Assembly: GCF_000699445.3 (NCBI RefSeq)
Contig: NC_067202.1
Location: 15,343,924-15,407,923, forward strand
Length of the DNA: 64,000 nt
Origin: Schistosoma haematobium
Taxonomy: Eukaryota > Platyhelminthes > Trematoda > Strigeidida > Schistosomatidae
Direction of reading: 5' to 3'
In this document: positions 10,829 through 23,595 of the stretch, piece by piece
Numbering within the stretch: the stretch's first letter is position 1
Layout: each line of letters starts with the position of its first letter
Program-made: the position numbers and the translations under genes
The notes under the pieces: model-generated
Databases searched by the model: none
What the model saw: the letters and a program-made list of their open reading frames with translations, nothing else
What the model was told of the DNA's origin: nothing

Positions 10829-13800
10829 CGGCCTCAAGCAGTTGTCCCTTGGGCTCTGCAGTTACGCTCCCAGGTCGTTAAGGCCAACACTAATCCAATT
10901 TCCTTTTCAGGTACCTCCAGAAGAACCCTTCCACGGTGTGGGCAGCCGGGAAGTGATATCAGCCCTCACACCCGTAACAGCACACGAGACCAAGTTGGTC
11001 ACATTCAAATCCTTTCTACACCTCATAATACCTCTCTTATCTCCATGACTAACCCTTCTCACGTCCCTTTATCACCTCGCGCTGCTAATGCAACGATTCG
11101 GATACGCGGAACGTTATTCCTGGTCTCCTGAAACCACGCTCTAAACTACACGTAGGAGCTTTTAACGTCCGAACACCGTGCCAAATAGGACAAAAAACAT
11201 TCCTGGCTAGAACTTTAGAATCCCGCTCCATCGATGTGTGCTGCGTCTCCGAAACGTGTATGCAGGATCCGAGTAGCGTCATTCATTTGACCTCACCATG
11301 CCAAAATAAAGAACCAACTCGATTCACATTTCGTCTATCTGGAAGCCCTGATTCTGCTTCCCGTGGCCTCGCCGGCGTAGGTATAGCATTGAGTCCTAGG
11401 GCAGAACTAGCTCTCTTAGAGTGGATCCCAGTAGACAGTCGCTTGTGCACTGTCCGACTGAACGGAACAGTAAGGATCCGATAAGATAGGGACACTCGTC
11501 GTTGCCTCTTCGTTGTCTCTGCCTATTCTCCCACTGACTGCAGCTCAGATGATGCAAAAGATGAGTTTTACAGGAAGCTCTCCGACCTCCGAAAAGCTAG
11601 GCGCTCTGATGTAATAATAGTGGCCGGTGACTTTAATGCTCAAGTAGGTGAACTAAGCGATAGGGAAAGACACCTGGGTGGATCTTATAGTATCGTGGCC
11701 CAACGAACAGATAATGGCGACCGTCTGTTGCAGCTATGCTCAGATAACCGCCTGTTCCTTGCAAATACTAACTTTAAGCATAAGGAGAAACCTCTTCTAA
11801 CATGGCGACTCCCTAATTCGTCCCAACGTTGGACCCAGATAGATCACATCGCTATCAGCCACCTATGGAGGGGCTCGATAGGAGACTGTCGCTCATTTTG
11901 GAGCACATGCTTAGATTCAGATCATGCTCTAGTGCGAACGCGTATTTGCCTGCGTCTTACTGGACGTAGGAAAGACGCTGCAAGGAAACCTCTTAGGGTC
12001 CTACTTAATGATAGTCAAGCTAAGAGTATATTTCAGGAACAACTAGAAAAACAGTTAGGCAGCCATGTATGTGATTCCCACCCCGAGGCAGCATGGAATG
12101 ATATTCGAAAAGCTGTGGAAACAGCAGTGATATCTGCTAGTACGGTAAACCAGAAGGTTAGGGAGCAACACTGGATCTCAGCAGCATCTATCGCACTGAT
12201 AGATGCTCGGAAACTCATTCCACCTGGCTCTGAACATAATAAAGAGCGGAGTCAACTTAAGCGCAAGCTGACAAGAAGTCTACGCAATGATCGTGAACAG
12301 TGGTGGGTAGCGAAAGCGAGAGAGATGGAAAAGGCAGCGGCAATAGGTAATAGCAGACAATTGTTCAGACTTGGTAAGGAAACCGGTATTAGGAGACCGA
12401 CTGTTAGTGAAACACTCTCAGAGAAAGATGGACATATTATACATTCTCAATCCAAGAGATTGGATCGTTGGGTAGAACACTTTAGGGATCAGTTCAACTG
12501 GCCTTCATCCACACTTCGGTTTCCCACAATCTCCAGTCAACCTGAATGGCGAGTTAATGTAGGTCCTCCGTCTCTTTACGAAGTTGAAAAAGCCATAGGA
12601 AATCTGAAACGAGGGAGAGCAGCAGGCCCTGACAGGTTTACTCCTGAGGTTTTTAAGGATGGTGGTTCAGTATTAGCAGTGAGATTAACTGAGGTCTTAG
12701 GTAGAATTTGGGAACTGGACGCAATCCCATCTGACTGGTCTCAATCACTGATTGTGCCAGTCTATAAGAAAGGACAAAAGTCCTCTTGTGACAATCACAG
12801 GGGAATCAGTTTGACAAATATAGTGTCTGAAATATTAGCTTCAATAATACTTCGACGCCTAACTAAAGCTCGTGAAGAACAGACTAGAGAAAATCAGGCT
12901 GGTTTTCGACCTGCACGTGATTGTATAGATCATATATTCACACTACGTCAGGTCCTAGAACACAGACACACATTCAGACGCCCCACAATGGTGGTATTTC
13001 TCGACCTTAAGGCGGCATTCGACTCTGTTGATCGTAAGGTTCTATGGCAGTGTTTGTCACTGAAAGGAGTACCAAAGAAGTACATTAACCTTATAAAGGC
13101 TCTCTACTCGAACACAACTGGTCGAGTGAGAGCTTATGGCGAACTGTTATCAGAATTGATTACCTCAAGTGGTGTTCGTCAGGGCCATCCACTCTCTCCA
13201 TTCTTGTTCAACTTTGTCGTCGACGTACTTTTGGAGATAACACTTTCCTCGTCTGACTTTCCAGGGGTTGAACTTCTACCAAGAGATTCACTTGTTGACT
13301 TGGAATATGCCGATGACATAGTTTTATTTAGTGAAGACGCTGACAAAATGCAGAGTCTTCTGATCACTAAGCAACAATGCAAGCATGTTCGGGATGCGAT
13401 TCTCCCCCTCGAAATGCAAAATGTTGCTTCAGGATTGGGCTGCATTGACACCCGAACTAATGATAGGGAGTGAAGTAGTTGAGCGTGTCGACCGCTTCAC
13501 TTATCTTGGAAGTCTCATCAGCCCTTGTGGTGTGGTGTGTGACGAAATCTCATCACGGATACAGAAGACTCGACTAGCTTGCTTTTGCCAACTTGCGTCA
13601 TTTATGGCGTAGGCGAGATATTCGTCTACCAACCAAAGGAGGTGTTTACTGCGCAGCAGTTCGTTCCGTCCTACTTTATGGCAGTGAAACATGGCCGGTA
13701 AGAGTAGAGAATATTCGTAGCTTACTAGTATTTTATCATAGGTGTCTTCGAAATATTGCCCGTATATTCTGGGACCATCGAGTAAGTAATGCAGTTGTTC

Positions 13801-13908
13801 GTGAAACGGGTACTAGGTAAGGATGGCAAATCAATTGATGAAGTAGTGAAACTTCAGTTGACATGGCTGGGAGATGTGTTACGTATGCCCAACCATCGAC
13901 TGCCTCGA
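10829..13908 (+). mobile_element. RTE-type LINE, truncated at both ends
   Basis: This copy is nearly identical, base for base, to 27718-30801. The differences I could see are a C indel near 11810 and a few substitutions (for example near 12395, 12608, 13862). Its 5' end abuts an SR2-like fragment and its 3' end a gypsy integrase. It lacks the 5' 390 bp and the 3' UTR with the TGAC tail present in the full element, and I see no target-site duplication. That pattern suggests duplication, gene conversion or an assembly join rather than ordinary retrotransposition. Confidence 0.9.
11620..13473 (+). pseudogene. RTE endonuclease-reverse transcriptase (617-codon frame)
   Basis: The product is an APE-type endonuclease plus RT. 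The endonuclease C-terminal half shows GDFNAQVG at the start and the SDHALV motif near residue 98. RT motifs are RGRAAGPD (~332), NHRGISLTN (~388), FLDLKAAFDS with its catalytic Asp (~460), SGVRQGHPLSPFLF (~517) and YADD (~563). A TAA at about 11481 separates the endonuclease N-terminal half (11150-11480) from this frame. A 2-nt loss near 13365 shifts the frame after the RT. The Cys-rich C-terminal region continues in another frame at 13385-13612 and then 13593-13820. Confidence 0.9.
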
Positions 13909-14375
13909 TGTGATTCACTCGTTGAGGATGGGTTCCCATGACGTTAGCAACTGATAATGGCTCTCATTTTGCTGTTGATGCTGTCACTACTTGGTTGAAT
14001 GTTTTGGGGTTCAGGCATCCGTTCACTGCTCCCATATACCCTTGTTCTAATGACCAGGCAGGAACATTTGTCGGGATATTGAAGCTACTATTGACTCTAT
14101 TGCCGCTTTAACATTTAATGAACTGAAGAGGAAAGCAGATACGTTTCTACTGCAATTTACAAATTTTTAACACTCTCTAACGAAAGAGACTCCATCAAAG
14201 CCATTAAAATGAAAGATTATTCGTTCGAATATGAGATGTTTGGAGTTTGCTGACGTTACCTGTTATCGTGAAAATTATCTTTGGACTGTCACGGGGATCG
14301 TGGCGAAACATTCGGAAATCTATGGTTCGAATTACAGAAACCACTGATTTAAACATATACGACCGATATAATGAT
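13909..14375 (+). pseudogene. Ty3/gypsy-type integrase C-terminal fragment
   Basis: From about 13948 the frame reads ATDNGSHFAVDAVTTWL, GFRHPFTAPIYPCSN and DQAGTFVGILKLL, which is the second catalytic Asp and following region of a retroviral-type integrase core. After frameshifts, a stretch resembling the integrase tail (FADVTCYRENYLWTVTGIVA) appears at about 14240-14310. No LTR or protease/RT is seen nearby. Schistosomes carry several gypsy-like families, but I cannot assign this piece. Confidence 0.8.
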
Positions 14376-14399
14376 CAAATACAATCCATGTAATAAAGG

Positions 14400-15055
14400 T
14401 GAGTCGGTTCCACCTTCGGTTTTTAAATCTAGTACTAATGAGTATATTATAGATCATGCAGAGATTACATCCAGAGGACAGTCTGACACGCATATAGTAG
14501 AACAAAATAGAAGATGTGCAATCGATTACAGAAATTTAGATTCTAATTGAAGCTGTGGCGGTCGTGCTGTTTACGTGAACCAATGATTGTTTTGTACTTG
14601 ATTCCTAGTTGATGTCGAATTCCAGATGCAATACCATAGTTTGTGGCTTAAATTGGATTGTCTCGGGAATTCCTGGTTGATACAATGGTTCTAACACTTC
14701 TAATTATGACAATACGCTCCAATATATTCTTATTCTTTTAGAGTGAGGGAGTAAATACTATGTCTCCATACTGTAAATGGGATCGAATGAAACTTTTGAA
14801 AGTTTGGTGCAAAAATTCTACCGTCGACCTAGCCAAAAATGTGCTTCAACGTTATCAGTGAAAGGTTTGCTCGACAGGCGCTTTTAGCCACAGTTAGCGT
14901 AGGACCTCAAATGATAGGGTTCCAACACTCCTAGATCTTCTCCATCTTGAGATACTTTTAGAGGAAAGCTACCTAAATTCACGTGGTATCTCCACATTAA
15001 GGTTTAAGACTGATTGATCATTCTGTCATTGGCATATGTGCATGCTGTGTGAACG
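14400..15055. other. Unassigned intergenic sequence
   Basis: No coding or repeat signature that I can support. Confidence 0.35.
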
Positions 15056-15059
15056 TATC

Positions 15060-15165
15060 GAGTGAACATCAATTCTGGGATGCAGGTACATCCGGCTGAC
15101 GAGTCCAAAATAGGACGAAACGCGCGTCGTAAATTCCACTACTAGCCACTATCCATCTTTGCTTA
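15060..15165 (+). mobile_element. Sm-alpha SINE fragment with intact hammerhead core
   Basis: Catalytic core intact: CTGACGA at 15096-15102, stem II GTCC/GGAC (15103-15116), GAAA at 15117-15120, short stem III ACGC/GCGT and the GTC cleavage triplet ending at 15128. Stem I is spoiled: the 5' arm ATCCGG faces GTAAAT instead of an ATCCGG complement. Cleavage would be weak or absent. The tRNA-like head is not obvious here. Confidence 0.8.
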
Positions 15166-16999
15166 TAAAAGTTGCCTAAGTTGTGTTGGTAGTCTCCAGC
15201 AAGCCTCATATGGACTACTTTACACTTTGTTGTCCGCCCAACTTTAAAGACGTGTCAGATCCTCTAGAAGTGCCAGTTTATCACTTTGATTGCAAACTTT
15301 TCTCTTGAGGTCCATATCATCATCGAAAGGTAGTAAGTTATAGGATACCTGCCGAAGAAAATAGTTTGTATAAATTAAGAGAACAGAGGTCTGAGGAATG
15401 AAGACTAGAAGATCCTACTGAGACATCCTATAATAATAATAATAATAATAACAGTTTATTCTCAAATAACAGTCTGCTACATGAGGCATGTCAGTTTACC
15501 GGCAAGATACGGTCTTCACTGTGGTGGGCTACTCAGTCTGTTTGATATTTTATAAGGTACACTGATCATGAAAGTATGGGGTGTCATACTTCTCACATAC
15601 GGATGCAAATAATATTACTAAGATCCTTATTGTCATTATGATAGTTGGCGGGCTGTATAAAGGTTGTGTTGCGACGTGCAACTGACAGTTGGGAGTGAAT
15701 CCACGTAAATTTGATAGCTTCTATTAACTGTGAACTTTAATTCCTTCGGAACATCTGAGGTATTAATGATGGCGCTGGACGAAGACACCCGCTCCATGTG
15801 TTGCAGTGGCATACGTTGAGAGGACTGAAAATAAGGGTAAGAAAAAGAAAGGACGAGAAGCAAAGCATACAATGATCATGGATACTGAGATCGAGTCATT
15901 TGTGATGCGATAGTGAAGGTATGACTACTTTGTCTAATTTCCTATTGTTAAGGTAGGTTTTAAGCAAGGGAATTTTAATAAGTTAAAGAAAACAAACATA
16001 AATCTGGTATGAATGAACAAAGAACTATATAAATGGTAGTGGTTCAAAAAGAAGCTGAAAGTATAGGATTTTGTGAAGTTTTAAAATATAGTACTGAAAA
16101 CAGCATTCTGATACATAAATTGCTATCTTCCTTTTACGTCGAAGCTATTTCTGCTAATTTTTATTGGTGTTATAAGGTCATGAACAAGTGACGTTCTTAG
16201 TAAATTGTCTAGTTTTGCTTGTAATAGGATTACTCCGTAGGAAATGAAACTAATTCAACGTCACAAACACGATTTAAAGGGGTATTTTGCATAATAAATC
16301 AGCATCAATACCATTGGTTCGTGACATCTCATGTGAACATCAGGAGCAGTAATTTAACAAAATATTCTGCTCTACAGACACTGGTGGATCGAAGTTATCT
16401 CCCCACCATCCTGTTTGCTCGTCAGTAATGCCAACCTCCCTCCTCTTGTGATGTTAGGTTTGTGGTGAGAATGAATATTGCTTTGATTTAAGCTCACTGT
16501 TGGAATACACTGTCTCTACCAGTTCCATGTTACGAGAAAATCAGATGGTTAAAGCTTCTGTATTATGGGTTATATATTTATCATAGTATATCATACTGCT
16601 ATGAAGATAACTAGTGGTGAAATTAAAAAGCACTGGTCAGTTTATATGTGGTTAAGAAATGGTGAGGATAAACAGCAAACCAAAGAATATGCAAGGGTTT
16701 AGAATTGTAAAATTTTCGGAGTGAGAAAACAAAACATTGAGTGACTCACAAGACTTTAGGACATTATGAGCTTCTTATGAACGGCCATAGTTGATCAGCA
16801 TCTATGAGGATAGTGAGTTATCCGTCTACTGTTAATAGAAAAAAGACATGACACTTAGGAAGAATAATACAATTTTAACCATTAAAGTGATTCGGAATCT
16901 GAAAGGGAGAAGAAGGAGCATAACGGTATAACTAATAATCAATGAATAATGGGAGAGGTTAAACTATGTGTTTTATCACTTGGTTATATTCATATTGGT
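15166..16999. other. Intergenic, with a LINE-like 3' tail
   Basis: At about 15433-15450 there is a (TAA)n tract whose - strand reads as the AATAAACTG plus (TTA)n end of a CR1-like LINE; the body of that element is not recognisable. The rest of the stretch shows no gene. Confidence 0.35.
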
Positions 17000-19265
17000 G
17001 ATAATGGGGTCTGTTATATTCATGATCCGCCTAGATATTAGGCGATTGATAATAAAGTGCCTCATTGGTGGGCGGGAGTTCAAGGAATAGCTGAAGCTTT
17101 TTAGAGTCTAATACCAGGGTTATTAGCCTTTTGAATTTGGTTAAATTGTCAAAGAGATAGGTTTTGGCAACCTATTCCGTAATAAACTATGCCGTACTGT
17201 GAGAAACTCATAACTCACTGGCTTTCGGTGTTTCACTGTAAGTAGTGTATATGCGTTGTTTCTGAGTCTGTAGATTGGGTTATGGATCATGGTCAAGCAG
17301 GAGGCTGGAAATGTGAGTCCATATATTGCTTTGTAGAGAAATATTAGATTGTTCATTAGCTGACGATATCATAAAGGTTCTAAGGAGAGATGCCTACATC
17401 TATGTAGTTGAGAGTGGAGTCACATCCTAGCAGTCGGTATGTGAAGAGTTTTTGGACATCTATTCTCATCTTGTTTGCGGTAATAATGTTTGAAAAATAA
17501 AAGGGCAATATTCAAGGGAACGTCATATACATATTTTGCAAAGAGTGATCTTGGCCTCTGTTGTGAAGTTTTTCATTAGGAAGCTGATGAACCGTCTAAA
17601 TTTAGAAATAATAAACGAGGTGTATTCTTAATACTTTAGACTCCCTGTGTAAGTAATACCTAGATCGTGCACTGATCTGAGTGTTTAAACTCTACTTTTA
17701 TTTAAGTAAAGTTGTGAATCAAAGGGATGTTTTCCAAAATACATGATCATTGTTATTTTTCGCTCCAGATAGTAAGGCTATAAGATCATTTTGAATCTGA
17801 GATATACTTTCGCCTAGAGTTTCAGGCATAAAGCTGTAGACTGTTTTGAAATCGTCAGCGTATAAGTATGGACTCCCAAATTTAGTGGTGTTATATATAT
17901 CGTTTATATATATAAGAAACAAGAGTGGACCTAATACACTTCCCTAGATGATTCCACTAGTTTCTGGTCTGAGTAATGAGAGATGGTCATTGTACTTTAC
18001 CATTTGTTTACGTTCTGTTAAGAACGAAGCAAACCATGAGTATAGTGGGTTGTTTATGCCGAAGGACTTTAGTTTGATGAGAAATTATTTGTGTAGGCCT
18101 TTCTTAAAGTCTAAGAATAGAACTCATACAAAGAGTCCGTTGTTCCGTTTCAGAGTTATAGCATTCAGGTAGTCTACTAGGCATGTATCGCATGATCTTG
18201 ACCTAAGCAATTCATACTGGGAGGTTGAGATAAGAGTATTAGTAAATAGATGTTGGACTACCGCCGCCTTAACTACCTTTTCCATCACTCTAAATACCAC
18301 TGAGGTCATGTTTATGGGCCGGTAATTTTCAACATTTGATTCAGTTCCTGTTCTAATTTTGTGAATGATATATGTAGTTTTCAACGCAGCAGGGTAACAC
18401 ACTGTAGAGAGTGATAACGCAAATAGTTTGAGGAGTAAAACACACATATTATCACCTCCATATTTTAGCATGCTAGCCAGAATACCACCTGGTCCATCTG
18501 TGTAAGAGTGTTTCAGTGTGATAATTGCTTTAGAAATATTCTGTACATTGTAGTCTACATTAGTAATTTCACAGGAAGGCACTGGAATTGGTTCTAATTC
18601 ATTTAATGATTTTTCGTTAGTTAATGGGGAACAAAAGTGTTCACTGAATTGTTCTGTAACAAGTCTAGGATCTTCGTATATTTGTTTGTCCTTAATAAGT
18701 ACGTTTCCTCCTTCTGATTTAGAACGTTTGAGTCTATTTTGTAGGAGTTTGATAACTGAGGAGTCATTGTTAGGCTCAATAACACGCTTTTTCCTGCGCG
18801 ACTGTTTTTTGTGCACTTCTTGCCTCTGTCTGGGCAAATATTATTGTTATCGAAACTAAGGAGGAAAGTCATTAAGGTTGTGGAATCGAGTACTATGTCT
18901 TTGAAGACGTCTTCACATAGAGACTGGTACATACAGATCTTTAGAAAACGTAGGTTTCCGATATTCTAAAGGTGCGAATTTGTTAGAGATATTAATGATT
19001 TTGTGATAGAATATATTAGTTAGTATGTCGGTATTGTTTACAGTAAATAAGGTTCCCCAATCAGTACTTCTTAGGTAATTTTGTAAGTTCTTCCAGTCGA
19101 CCTTGTGATAGTTCCTACGAATTCGTAGAAACTGTAGCACATAAGAGCTACAGTTTTGCGTCTACCGGTTGTAATATTTATATTAACGCTACATATGACA
19201 ATGTCATGATCGCTACCAAGAAACGTTTGTCTGGCATACATACTGTAGCCTGAGAGAAAGTGAAG
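17000..19265 (-). mobile_element. CR1/Jockey-like LINE copy, decayed
   Basis: Reading the - strand: an endonuclease end with FLGSDHDIVIC (about 19200-19230), a linker, an RT domain (18124-18837), the YADDFKTVYS motif (17719-17922) and the post-RT region rich in RNRL (17141-17356). Frameshifts separate each block. The order EN-RT without RNase H fits the CR1-like LINEs (SR1/SR3/Perere group) of schistosomes; the clade call is by general resemblance. Confidence 0.8.
18124..18837 (-). pseudogene. CR1-like reverse transcriptase fragment
   Basis: A 237-codon frame. It begins with a basic segment (SRRKKRVIEPNN), followed by DGPGGILASMLKYGGDN, VENYRPINMTSVVFRVMEKV and QYELLRSRSCDTCLVDYL, which are RT motifs 0-2a. 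It runs off before the catalytic FLDFKKA motif, which follows in another frame. The YADD block lies at 17719-17922. Confidence 0.85.
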
Positions 19266-19305
19266 TCACTCTTGACGTTAAAACCTCGATTGCTTAGTTA
19301 TACAG

Positions 19306-20580
19306 TCAAACAAATGATGAAGTCTTGATATACAATCGTTTGAGCTTAATAATAGAACATCGATGGTTGACCCAAAAGAAAGCTTTTGAGGAGTCAAGGC
19401 AACGGATACCAACCTTCTGCTTGCGATCAAAATTGCTTGCCCATCTGTCCACCGCAGTCAGCAGGTTGGTTATACAAGAGTGACCCTTCCTGAAACCATG
19501 CTGTTGGGGTGAGAAGAAGTTTAAGGATAGTAAATAGTCACGTATGCAACCGCATATCAGTGACTCCATTACTTTTGAAGGTATGGAGAGAAGAGCTACC
19601 GGTCGGTAGCTTGAAGGTTCGCTGCGTCGACCTCCTTTGAAAATCTGTGTTGTGAGCCAGCTTCCAAATTTTCGGTGGTTTGCCTCGGCCTAGCAAGTGT
19701 GAGAACATCACTCTGAGCGATGTTGCCAGGATTGAAGCTGCTTCCCTCAGTATAGCAGAACGAACCATATCCGGACCAGGAGAAGTGTCTTTTTCAGGTG
19801 CTGCAGTTTCCGGTACACCAAGTCAGCGCTCAGGTTCACTCCTAAACGTCCTGCAGAGTAGCAGATGAAGCTTTCATCAATACTGTTAGTGTGTGTTAGT
19901 TGAAATGTCTGAGAGTATTGTTCAGCCATAAGGTTAGCGGCGTTGCCCGTCGTTGTTGGTGGGGCAGTTAGAACTCCAGTTTTGGCTTGTCGAAGAGAGG
20001 CGGCATAACAGAATAAGCTTTTCGGATTGGAGGCAAATTTATCCACAAGCTTTATCTGGTTCTGAAGTTCGTCTTCTCTTATAGCCTTCGTGCATATGTT
20101 TCTTATGTGTTTGTATTGCCTGTACGCGCCGTTGTTGTCATTTCGTTTGTATTCTGCCCAACAGTGCTTTTTGTGGCTTAGCAGGCGGAGTGCAGTTCTT
20201 GATAACTGTAGGGTGCTTATAGATTTTGGTGACCATTTGTTCAATAAACTGCCCCGTGGCACATAAGATGGTGTGCAGTAAGAAATCCCAATAAGCATCC
20301 ATATCAAGTTGAGTGTGAACTTTCCAGATCACATGCTGTAGATTGTCCTGTAAAGCTGACACATTCAACTGTTCAAAATTTGAGCGCCTGTTGTTGGTAG
20401 GATGTCTTAGCTCAGTTTTGTTGATAAAACTGAATGCTTTGACGGCATGACCGCTTTTTCTTAGGGGAGCCAGGTTTGAGAGGTTGTCAAGTAGGAATTC
20501 TTCGTTTGTAAATACCCAGTCTAAGTGCAACGGTATCTGACTGTTTCTCCAACGAGTTGCCGACTTCACAATTTCGTCTA
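19306..20580 (-). pseudogene. CR1-like LINE, EN end to RT motif A
   Basis: On the - strand: an EN end with HLDWVFTNEEF and KSGHAV (20138-20569), where the usual SDH is SGH, so a catalytic residue is altered. Then a linker with HCWAEYKRND and FCYAASLRQAK (19747-20307), a Pro-rich RT start, PQQHGFRKGHSCITNLL and CLDSSKAF (19306-19569). Three frames are needed. The element ends abruptly at RT motif A. Confidence 0.85.
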
Positions 20581-20604
20581 ATACCAGATCCTCGGTTCTT
20601 CAAC

Positions 20605-22395
20605 CTCACTGAAGATTGTATACATGACTATTTACTATCCTTAAACTTCTTCTCACCCCAACAGCATGGTTTCAGGAAGGGTCACTCTTGTATAACCAAC
20701 CTGCTGACTGCGGTGGACAGATGGGCAAGCAATTTTGATCGCAAGCAGAAGGTTGGTATCCGTTGCCTTGACTCCTCAAAAGCTTTTGATTTAGTCACCT
20801 ATATATGTTGAAAATGCCACAGGTATTCGTGGTCTGACGCTTTAACCAGTAACACCTAATATGAAGCGTACCCACCAATTTAAAACAAATACGGATGCGA
20901 GGAGTTTCGAAGATAAATTTGATAGGCAACAATATATCGAGGATCGTCTGATTTAATCTGGCTATCGATTGGGGGGGGGGTTGTTGGACACGGCGTTACC
21001 ACTAGTGATCTGGTGCGGATTCATGACCGAGCGCCTTCAGCTAGGTGATTCCATTAAAACTAATGTGGTCAGCATCCAATGTCGAAAACTCATTGGGCTA
21101 TTTATTTTGGGGATTTATTTACCGCTACAATGTCTTATCAATAAGCTCAAACAATTGGGTATCAGCACACCTTCAATTGACTGGCTCACTTCATATCTAA
21201 AGAATCGGCATTTTAAGGTCAGGGTTAACTTTACTTTTTCTCAGGCTATGGAATGTCCTAGTGGGGTCCCTCAGGGCTCAGTACTAGGACCTCTCCTCTT
21301 TTTGATTTGCATAAATGATCTTCCACAACAGATATCGTCAGACTTATTACTATTTGCTGATGATGTGAAACTTTGGACAAAGATACGCAACCAAGACGAT
21401 ACACAGGCATTTCGGGAGGATCTGACTCGACTTCAAAGTTGGGCAGACGATAACAGACTTACCTTTAATACTTTGAAGTGTAAAGTAGTCCATCTGCGTC
21501 ATGTTGCAGACTACAGTTACAACTTAAGAAACTCCTCTCTAGTAGTATCCCGGGTCGAAAAAGATCTAGGAGTCCTGGTACTCTACGATTTGAAGTCTTA
21601 CGCTAACTGACAAAAATGCCTTTCGAGCAAACCTTACACTGGTAACATTGAAGCGCATTTTCGGCCAGTTTACGGAAGAACTTTGCACATAATCTTCAAC
21701 AGTTTTGTTCGTCCCCATTTATAGTGCGGAAACATAGTATTTCCTCCCTCACCCCAAAAAGATAAGGAAACTCTGGAGTGTATCCAACGGCGAACCACGA
21801 AATCAGTTCGGGGACTCAAATTCAAACCTTATGAAGAACGCCTCCAATCTCTTAATCTTTACCCATTAAAGTATAGGCGTCTTAGAGGTGACCTTCTAAT
21901 GGCTTACAGTATCGTTGACACTTCTGGGCATCCCCCTAGACACCTACTTAAGCTTAGTCCCAATACAAACCTAAGGGGTAACATCCAGAAATTAGAGACA
22001 TAACATGGCAGAACGGACTGTAGATAAAACTTCTACTCCTCAAGAGTTGTCAAATGCTGGAATTCGCTGTCGGCTGAACTAGTCCAAATGACTTCTCGGA
22101 AGTCCTTTAAGAGGAAACTTGACATATTCTTAAGGACTAAGGATAACATCTTATTATGATTTACCAACTCCTTTTTTGCCTCTGTTATCTTTAATATACC
22201 TAGATTTCTGCCTGGAGGTATTGGTGATACATTGCTACTAGACACGGAAGCCCGTTAAGCGAAAGCTTCTTGTATTCTGTCCACAACCGTTTGAACAATT
22301 TGAACCATCTATTGTCAAACAGACCGCGGACTTGTTTGTGACTTCAAAGAAGTATGTCCTGAATGTATTAATCTTGAATCTGATAAATAAATAGT
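20605..22395 (+). mobile_element. CR1-like LINE copy, head-to-head with the previous one
   Basis: It starts with the same segment as the 3' part of the - strand copy (PQQHGFRKGHSCITNLL to CLDSSKAFD, 20605-20800), now on the + strand. About 270 bp of unrelated sequence including a G10 run (near 20971) intervenes. RT then resumes at about 21105 and the CR1-like 3' region continues to a GATAAATAAATAG tail near 22392. Confidence 0.8.
21105..21610 (+). pseudogene. CR1-like RT catalytic half
   Basis: The frame encodes SWLTSYL-type sequence, then SGVPQGSVLGPLLFLICIND, FADDVKLW (the catalytic pair, FADD instead of YADD), LQSWADDNRLTFNTLKC and VSRVEKDLGVLV. These are RT motifs B to E of CR1/Jockey-type LINEs. 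Downstream the 3' coding part (SAELVQMTSRKSFKRKLD near 22065-22125) is broken by stops. Confidence 0.85.
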
Positions 22396-23500
22396 TCTCA
22401 ATTATGGAAAACCGTTTCGTTTTTGTTTCATTGGTTGTGAAGTTACTCCCTCCCTTGGCGCACCTTGTTTCGTTTGTGAACAGCTGTACCCGTGGAGTTT
22501 AAGCTCTGTTTGGTGGTCCTATGGATCAGTGCGAGATTTACTCAACTCGAGGTAGCGCCTTGGAACCAGCAGTCACTTTACCTAGAAGGTACGTACAGTA
22601 GTATATCGTCAGATATGCAGCACAATTGAGTTGATGGTTAATCATCAATTAGTAACCTCCGTGTTTACGGATTGAATGGTCACTCGGTAACTTTCTGAGA
22701 GTTTTCCGAGGGACCAAATGTTTTTATAGACCATACTTCATACTAAAAAGATTACAGAGTTATAAAAGAAGTGCTTGTTCATTGTAACATTAGTAATGGT
22801 CCAACTTTTAGATGTCCAGTGGTCTGTCTTTTATAGAGACTATGTTTTTGTCCAGCGAAAAACCTGCTTATGGTATTTTGAAACACATTTCTCACATGTT
22901 TTAGGGCTTAAGTTGGGTTTGCCAGTTGTAATTTATTTCCAGTATTAAACGCAATGGTATATTTTCGATTTTTAAGATATATACATCTTGGTCTGTTAAA
23001 TGCAAACTTATATTTGTCACATTACAAATATAGACCTTCAAGGTCTGGTACCTTAAGCTATCTCAACTTAAAATCTTGGTTTTCTATCAGTCTATCCGTG
23101 TATTTACTAGTGAAAACCAACAAAATCATGCACTGTTCATTTTATATCTTAAGATATACTTCTATTATGTGAATTTTTGTAGCGTAGCTCTGATTGTTGT
23201 CTTGTTTGCTGACTTGCAGCTACTTCCAGTCTCATCAGTGGCGTTCAAGTTTTGGCTTCTTGGCACTTGTTCAACCTGAGCTACATTTTTAATGTGACAA
23301 TTGTTTCTGAATTTAAGATCATAATACGAGTTCTCGTGTTCTTGCTGATCGTACTGGATTGTATATTGCCGAACTAATTTAGGTAATGTGTGACTAGTTT
23401 ATACTCTCATCGAACGACCAAATTAATTTTAAAGTAAAATCACCGTAAAATATAAAATTTGTGAACACACTTGTTCTTAGTGAGATCGTGAACCGATTAA
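22396..23500. other. Unassigned sequence between genes
   Basis: Nothing recognisable. Small frames near 22954-23279 lack domain features. Confidence 0.35.
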
Positions 23501-23504
23501 TGTA

Positions 23505-23595
23505 AAAACCACTGTTGAAAACCTGGGGGCACTGGAGGGCCGTTTCGTCTTAGTGTGGGACTCCTCAGCAGTGTTTATTCACGGTCCTGCACGCG
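23505..23595 (-). mobile_element. Second-family hammerhead SINE, decayed
   Basis: On the - strand the hammerhead pattern is CTGAGGA, GTCCC...AAGAC, GAAA and a stem I pair CACTG/CAGTG, followed by CCCAGGTTTTCAA. This is the same family as 57191-57496. Stem II has a mismatch and stem III is broken (ACGG against CCCT), so activity is unlikely. Confidence 0.7.
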
